This document shows positions 5,655-6,190 of a stretch of DNA of 6,190 bases, piece after piece. The translations under genes and the position numbers were made by a program. Every line of letters begins with the position of its first letter. Position 1 is the stretch's first letter. Origin of the DNA: Actinomycetota bacterium (GTDB taxonomy: Bacteria; Actinomycetota; Coriobacteriia; Anaerosomatales; JAHIQC01); assembly GCA_018902765.1 (NCBI GenBank), contig JAHIQC010000294.1, positions 1 to 6,190 on the forward strand, read 5' to 3'. The notes under the pieces were generated by a model. The model saw only the letters and a program-made list of their open reading frames with translations, was not told the DNA's origin and ran no database searches.

Positions 5655-6190
5655 CTACAAGTCAGTAGAAGTCGTGAGCTCGGCAACCGGTTCGCGTGGA
5701 GGCTCTCCGATGCTTTTCAGTAGTGCATTGAACTGATCCGGGTCCTTCTCAAAAATCTTGTCCAGCACGAAGTTGGCGAGCTTCGGTATTTCGGGTACTT
5801 CGATCGGTCGCATGCTGCGATCGAATATCTGCTCCAGGTGAGACAGCTCATTCGTGAGTCTGGTTGTCAAAGCCGTCGACGCTGGATCGTCGCCGAAGAA
5901 CTTCTTCAACCTTTCGGTCGCGTCGTTCTGGTCTTCTTGGCAGGGATACTTGTAGAAGAGATACGCCTCGAGGAACTTCCTAAGGTTGTTGCCAAACGAG
6001 TAGAAACACTCGTGATTCTCTCTCGCATTCTCATCGTTTCGGCACTTGTATACCTGACCGAACAGATAGTTGAACTCGGTTGCATAGTCTCTGAGATAGG
6101 CCGGCATCGGAGTGATTTGACTCCCGCCGCATCCTCTCTCGATGAGGAAGTAGGCCGTGCCCCCATGGGTTCCCGTCGGCTGGGAGAGCC
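5655..6190 (-). CDS. AAA_13-type ATPase (RloC/PrrC-like superfamily), C-terminal 177 residues
   Basis: The frame is open from the window edge (first full codon 6188) to TAG at 5657-5655, so the ATG at 6107 is internal and the gene starts outside the window. The tail matches the end of AAA_13/COG4694 proteins: a TAYFLIERG strand, LRDYATEFNYLFGQVY, NNLRKFLEAYLFYKYP, then LTNELSHLEQIFDRSMRPIEVPEIPKLANFV and a KDPDQFNALL end. These are large ABC/SMC-like ATPases, often with long coiled coils, and some carry an anticodon nuclease. They are common in defence loci. The Walker A, signature and Walker B motifs would be upstream and are not visible, so neither ATPase activity nor any nuclease can be judged. 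This stretch seems less GC-rich than the nuclease gene. Confidence 0.85.
   Translation of the reverse strand, partial: LSQPTGTHGGTAYFLIERGCGGSQITPMPAYLRDYATEFNYLFGQVYKCRNDENARENHECFYSFGNNLRKFLEAYLFYKYPCQEDQNDATERLKKFFGDDPASTALTTRLTNELSHLEQIFDRSMRPIEVPEIPKLANFVLDKIFEKDPDQFNALLKSIGEPPREPVAELTTSTDL

Noticed and set aside
5655..6107. A complete 150-residue small protein starting at ATG 6107
   Set aside because: The frame is open to the window edge and the residues before the ATG (TAYFLIERG...) fit the AAA_13 tail, so this is the end of a larger gene.

Overview
The window looks like part of a defence or mobile island in a high-GC bacterium. Codon choice and gene style would suit a Proteobacterium or Myxococcota member, but nothing here fixes the taxon. 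All recognisable genes lie on the minus strand, so transcription runs from high to low coordinates.

Layout in transcription order. (1) 6188-5655: the last 177 residues of a large AAA_13-type ATPase (RloC/PrrC-like superfamily), whose N-terminus is outside the window. (2) 5516-5226: repeat copy B, a composite non-coding block of about 290 bp. (3) 5186-5071: a decayed, one-base-frameshifted fragment of an AbiEi-type antitoxin gene. (4) 4980-1303: a 1225-residue protein of unknown type with a PD-(D/E)xK nuclease-like domain at its C-terminus. (5) 1302-961: about 340 bp in which I see no gene. (6) 960-668: repeat copy A. (7) 560-1: an intact AbiEi-family antitoxin/regulator, cut by the window edge at its 3' end, with a palindrome over its start. 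Its usual partner, an AbiEii-type nucleotidyltransferase toxin, would be expected just outside the window.

The most interesting feature is the repetition. Both ~290 bp copies have the same parts in the same order and orientation: a 13-bp hairpin with a compensatory base-pair change between copies, the 3' end of a tRNA-like sequence (T-arm, acceptor strand, CCA), a cluster of GGTAC-type short repeats in inverted arms, and two tandem 12-mers that have changed in concert between copies. Each copy is followed downstream by AbiEi sequence: complete after copy A, a fossil after copy B. The simplest reading is a modular array in which each unit is leader/attachment block, then abiEi, then cargo, probably built by repeated site-specific integration at a tRNA-like site. 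In the central unit the antitoxin has died and the nuclease gene remains as cargo. The array and attachment-site reading is inference; the repeats, hairpin, covariation and AbiEi remnant are seen directly in the sequence.
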